A program made the position numbers and the translations under genes. Shown here in pieces: positions 59,655-64,000 of a stretch of 64,000 nucleotides of DNA; positions within the stretch are counted from its first letter, which is position 1; every line of letters starts with the position of its first letter. Under the pieces are notes generated by a model. It was not told the DNA's origin and made no database searches. It saw nothing but the letters and a program-made list of their open reading frames with translations. The stretch comes from Cenococcum geophilum 1.58 (Eukaryota; Ascomycota; Dothideomycetes; Gloniales; Gloniaceae): NCBI GenBank assembly GCA_001692895.1, contig KV748183.1:2542001-2606000 (forward strand), read 5' to 3'.

Positions 59655-60916
59655 TAACATTTTAGGCTAATTAAGGCGGCTATAACCATTATGGTCCACA
59701 GTAGGTAATATAGTAGTGTCTTTAACGTAGTACTGGTAGTCGGTTACACCTTACTATAGCAACTATTAGTTACCTATCTACTAGGTACCTAAAAGGTAAC
59801 CTACCTAATAATATATTATATTATACTCTTTTAAAACTTAACGTATATATATAAACTCCTTTTTATAGTAGACGGCAACCTTCTTCTTATTACCCCTATC
59901 CTTTACCCTATCCTTAGTATACTAACCTTATTTTTATATTAAGTGTTACTAGCTAGCTTGCTAAGAGTTATAAACGGTATAGATAGCTATGGCATAATCT
60001 TAAATTTAATCTAGATATTTAGTATTAGCGCTTAAATAGGAGAAAGTCTAGGCGATATAGTAGTTAAGGATATTAAAGGAATGTCGCTACTTAGGCCTAG
60101 GCCATTAAAGCTTAAAGTTAGTAATAGAAATCTATTAAGGATATAAAAGCTTACCTTAATATAACTGCCGCTTTTAGTACGTATATATTAATTATAAGGA
60201 CTATATAACGGGACTAGCCCAGTTATAGTAAGAATGTCTTAGTAAAACACTCGATAAATAAATTCCGACGGTTTAACTAAATTCTGCTGAATTCTGCTAG
60301 CTTAATTAACTTTTACTAAGTTCTACTAGATTAATCAAATTCTACCAAAGTCCGTTAAAGACTGCGTGTATATATATTAACCACTAAGACCCCTAACTAT
60401 TTAATTATATAATTCTTTTATTATCCCTTTCTCTTCTTTATATAACATCTTATTTTTAGCAAAAGCTATATACCCTTAGATTTAGATAGAATTTATATTA
60501 TTCCTTTAAATCTTTCCTAAAGTCTCTTCGCGCCCTTATATTACGTTGCGTCTATATAATTACTATTAAAATAGCAAACAAACCTAAACCCCACGCGTTA
60601 ACTATAAGTATTATAACCCTAGTTAGGAAACAGTTAACTATAATATAATAGTCCTTTATAGACGCCTTGGCTTAGTAGTAAGCTATACTAAAAGCCTAGT
60701 ATTAATAATTAATTAAAGCACTCTTATTAGAGACCCTAATACTACCTATAAATAAAATTAATATAATTATATTTAAACCTAACCCGTTAAATATAAACCC
60801 TAAACTAGTAATAGTAGCTTAACCTATATCTATAATAAATATAACACCTATTATAAAATCTAAAAAGCTTTCTAACCCTTTAATATTTAATAAAAACTAA
60901 AATAATTTATATCCCT
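59655..60916. other. AT-rich RIP-like DNA with a possible LTR fragment
   Basis: No coding motif recognised. Around 60200-60460 the reverse complement loosely resembles the B1 LTR region at 18105-18290 (shared GTTATATAA, CTAGTAGAACTTA, AGCAGAATT). The rest holds nothing I can name. Confidence 0.35.
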
Positions 60917-61097
60917 TGTTACGGACGCTTTAAGTACAATATTACAACTACTTAAAGAAGAGTTAAAAGAAGCTAGTTAGTTAATACAAGCACGGTCTAA
61001 AATAGAGCCGATAGAGCTATATAATAAGGAATAGTAACTAAGGTTATATAATATAATCTATATAATCTGTATAATCTATATAATCTATAACGGAGTA
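60917..61097 (+). repeat. D-type LTR, 5' fragment
   Basis: TGTTACGGACGCTTTAAGTA... aligns with the first ~180 bp of the element D LTR, with four TATAATCTA-like units. It is interrupted by Copia-IV; the remainder would lie beyond the window. Confidence 0.8.
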
Positions 61098-61283
61098 TGT
61101 TGGGAATAAGGCAAGTTGCCGTCGCATAAAGCATATTGCCGTTACGTGTCGACGTGGCCCTAGCGTGGTGAGGAACCTTAAGTTCCTTACCCCTTTTCTT
61201 ATTCCTATTAATAAGAATTAACTAATATTACTATAACCCTACTCGAGTAGTCGTTATTAGTAAGTTACCCTATATTTCCAACA
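61098..61283 (+). repeat. Copia-IV 5' LTR
   Basis: TGTTGGGAATAAGG ... ATTTCCAACA, 186 bp. Shares TTGCCGTTACGTG and the GTGAGGAAC-cttaa-GTTCCTTAC inverted repeat with Copia-III but has a shorter, divergent remainder. Confidence 0.85.
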
Positions 61284-61689
61284 CTAATTAGTGGTTAAAT
61301 ACACAGTTAACTATAGAGCAGCTAGGTTTTCGAATAGAAGAGATAGTCTTATATAGGGGTGCTATATGCGCTTATATGGAATGGATCCCGGCGATACTAT
61401 GCTATCTTAGACTTGCGAAAAACTAGTAATAGAAGTGTCACTAAGTACTAGGAGATACTAAGTTGCGTCTATTACGCAGAATAACCACGTTTACGAAGAT
61501 TTGGTTAAGTACTTTAGGTTAGAAGTATTACTAAACCTACGGTCCTAAAATTAACGTCTAAAACGCGTTAAACAACTACGTATATAAAGATTTGGTCGAG
61601 TACTTTAGGTTAAAAGTGTTACTAAACCTACGGTCCTAAAGTCAACGTCCGAAACGCGTTGACAACATCTTAATTACCTACCTTTTAAC

Positions 61690-63330
61690 AGTAAACCTAC
61701 GAGATTCTATAAAGCCAAAAATCCTACCTACCTTCGACGTATAACACCCCATTAATTCTATACCTACTATAGCATTAACCTACCCAAAGAAGTACGAGAA
61801 AAGCATTAACCCGGAGATATGGGACATAGATATTAACCCTATAAACGCTAAGGAACAGGACCTAAACGGATTCTTAGTATACCGTATAGTATACTATATA
61901 GACAGCGAATATAATAATACTAAGCTATAGTGTTATATAAAGGAGGACTTTGTTAGATGGATAAAGGAAATATAGGCTCTTATAAAGAAGGACGTTATAT
62001 AAAACTTCCGTAACTTCCTTTAGGAGAATGGAGTATTTGTCCTTATAGATGGGGGTACTATTAAAGATAATATCTAGGAGTAAGTTATTAACGTAAAAGA
62101 AGAGCACAAATGGACTCTATAAGAGGTTAAGCACTAACTACGCACTAAAAGGAAGCTTAACTCACGATAGAATCCAAATAATACGCTAATAGAGACGCGC
62201 TCTAATTCCATTGCTCTAGGCATAAGTTCTTACGTTCCATATCTATCGCTTCCACCTCTATCTCTAGCTCCCTAGGATCCACCAATTTAACTAGTAATAT
62301 TAACTACTACCCCTTAAGAGCAAGCGCAAGATCCCCTTACTTCGCGATTTAATAACCTTTGAACTCTACTATAGGAAGATTAGGTACCACGCCGTGTTCC
62401 ACTAAGCTTTATATCTCTACTGCAGCCTATAAAGCAATCCCTACCTTAATCTCTAATGCAATTTTAACGTGGTCTAATACTACTCGGAGGTACCTTAAAA
62501 ATGCTTATAGAGCTTACGAAGCTCTATACGGACTAGAAGAAGAAGTTTGGTGGGGAACTGTATAACATCCTTAATTTGAAGCTGCGTATCTTCTATAACT
62601 GTTGCTAAAAGGTTAGACTAGAACCTAACTAATATTACAATGCCTATTCCGTTATGCTTAAGGGCCGCGCTAGTACCTTTTATTATAATTGTTTGGTAGG
62701 AAAAGGATATAATTTTAACCGAATAATATATAAGATAAGATGCTACTTTAAAACAGAAGAGAATAAGCAGCAATATATATTGGAGTAGAGAGAGACTACC
62801 TTTCTAAGAATTATTGCTACAAACCTAGGTGTTTCTCGGCTTAATTATCTTTAAAAGCTCTTTAATTAACTTTAGATAATTTAGCATAGTTTATCCAAAT
62901 TATATTAAGAGGACCTTAGCCTACGCGATTAAGTTATTAGCGTATGCCGAGGTATTAAAGAATGTAATCTCGCTCTCTTTAACCCTATAAGTACTTATAA
63001 AGGAGTATATACTTAATTAAGATCCTCTATTAGCACCACTCTACGCTCTTAAGAAGTATAGTAATTTAACGCCTAACTCTAATCTACCTTAATTAACCCG
63101 GCCGACTAACATAATTATAACTAGACTAATTAAATATATAGTAAACGTGGTAGGGGATACGGTAAAGGGTATAATTAATGTTAACTATAAGGCAATTATA
63201 GAGGTCCTTATGGAGGTTTACTTCGGAGCAATTGTTAGAAGAAGTGCTATATTTATAAGAAGCCAAATTACTAGTTAACTAGACACCCTCTTAATAGACG
63301 AAAGGAGGTATATAATAGGTTTCGCTAGAG
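61690..63330 (+). pseudogene. Copia-IV gag
   Basis: Reads KSINPEIWDIDINPINAKEQ near 61800 and KRGRGYGKGYN-like residues near 63150. The zinc knuckle at 63245-63286 is C-Y-I-Y-K-K-P-N-Y-x-L-T-R-H, parallel to Copia-III, with two Cys lost to Tyr. No start codon fixed. Stops are TAA/TAG. Confidence 0.75.
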
Positions 63331-64000
63331 CGCACAAAACGTCGGAAACTAAGAGGTTACTACGGCCTACTTCTAAAACTTTTTGGTTTAATATGAAGGC
63401 GAAAAAGATCTTAAGGATAAGGTTAATAAGGCTGAATAGCTCCTTATAGATATAGAAATTAAGGACTACTCTCCTAACCAATACTTCACCAAGTATGGTG
63501 AGGTAAATGGCATATAAACCGTTACTATCCTTAATAACTAATCTACGCTCTATTCTATTATAAAGTTAGATATCTTTAATAAGCCAAAGGAAAGTTCCGC
63601 GTTCTCCTTTAATAATAGATACTTAGCGAACGTCTTCTATGGCATTATGCTAGATACTAGAGCCGCAGGAGTATCTATAGCAGGAGAGCCTTAAGTTTAA
63701 GCTCTTTAATAGCTTAATAGCTCTGTTTAAATTAACTAATTAACAGCAGGCTAATATATAATTTGCTTTGGCAAGGGTACTATAATCTCTCTTAGTATAA
63801 TTAAGGTCTAAACCCCGTTAGGATATATTACTTTCTATATTATCCCCATAAACACCTTATTCCCATTCTGCATCCAAAATATAGATAAATTAGGTGTTAA
63901 GCTTAATAACCTTAAGAATATACTTGTCTAGGGAGATAATTGGGTGCCCGTTATACGCAAGTAGGGTTACTCTTAGTTGCTCCTTTAACAGCTAGAAAGG
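63331..64000 (+). pseudogene. Copia-IV pol, start (protease, integrase start)
   Basis: Protease NRYLANVFYGIMLDTRAAG: DTRAAG at 63653-63670 (DTGAAG expected), the same Gly>Arg loss as in Copia-III. Continues colinear with Copia-III 12250-12600 to the window end. Confidence 0.82.

Larger units (their letters stand above)
61098..64000 (+). mobile_element. Copia-IV, Ty1/copia element truncated by window end
   Basis: Same coding family as Copia-III: matching leader CTAATTAGTGGTTAA after the LTR, gag knuckle and protease. The 3' part and second LTR are outside. GAGTA (61093-61097) is the likely left target copy. Confidence 0.88.

Noticed and set aside
60200..60460. The missing second LTR of B1
   Set aside because: The similarity to 18105-18290 is loose and in the wrong orientation for a partner LTR.

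Overview
The window reads as about 61 kb of repeat-induced point mutation (RIP)-degraded, AT-rich transposon graveyard from a filamentous ascomycete (Pezizomycotina), bordered at the left by a small non-mutated island with one intact gene. Evidence for RIP: conserved retroelement proteins can be read for hundreds of residues, but they are interrupted almost only by TAA and TAG. These sit where Gln (CAA/CAG) or Trp (TGG) is expected, with many Cys>Tyr, His>Tyr, Gly>Arg and Asp>Asn changes, all C>T/G>A transitions. TpA is in large excess and CpA/TpG are depleted.

Layout. 1-907: 3' end of a Ty1/copia element (Copia-I) with its LTR. 908-2710: non-repeated island with a GNAT acetyltransferase gene (1873-2409, minus). 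2711-3733: AT-rich, nothing recognised. 3734-16165: a palindrome-bearing MITE-like repeat split by two complete copia elements, Copia-II (3790-9818, minus, TSD GCCTT) and Copia-III (9927-16002, plus, TSD ATACT). 16182-18069: a SINE-like retroposon (SINE-2b, minus, 16-bp TSD) split by a second SINE-like retroposon (SINE-1a, 16731-17741, 14-bp TSD). 18086-57600: nested Ty3/gypsy chromoviruses. An outer, incomplete element (B1) holds element A (18894-39698, TSD GTCTA). A holds H (19336-25515, TSD CGGTT) and G (28203-36459, TSD GAAAC); G holds SINE-1b (34491-35749), which holds a solo LTR (35221-35459). Further right, element C (39963-55612, TSD TAACCC) holds D (47426-55388, TSD ATAAG). 55619-57600: gag and LTR of another gypsy element (B2). 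58528-59640: SINE-2a, whose extra 5' head resembles 5S rRNA. 60917-64000: a D-type LTR fragment cut by Copia-IV, which runs off the window.

Functionally, nothing to the right of the GNAT gene can encode a working protein in a single frame. The six recognisable Ty3/gypsy pol genes (A, B1, C, D, G, H) all end in a chromodomain-like segment, which in this clade is known to steer integration to H3K9-methylated chromatin. That fits their repeated insertion into one another in a RIP-mutated block. The less usual items are a family of ~0.9-1.1 kb SINE-like retroposons with trinucleotide tails and 14-16 bp target duplications, one carrying a 5S-like head; a palindromic MITE-like family; and a plus-strand accessory reading frame opposite to pol inside element C.
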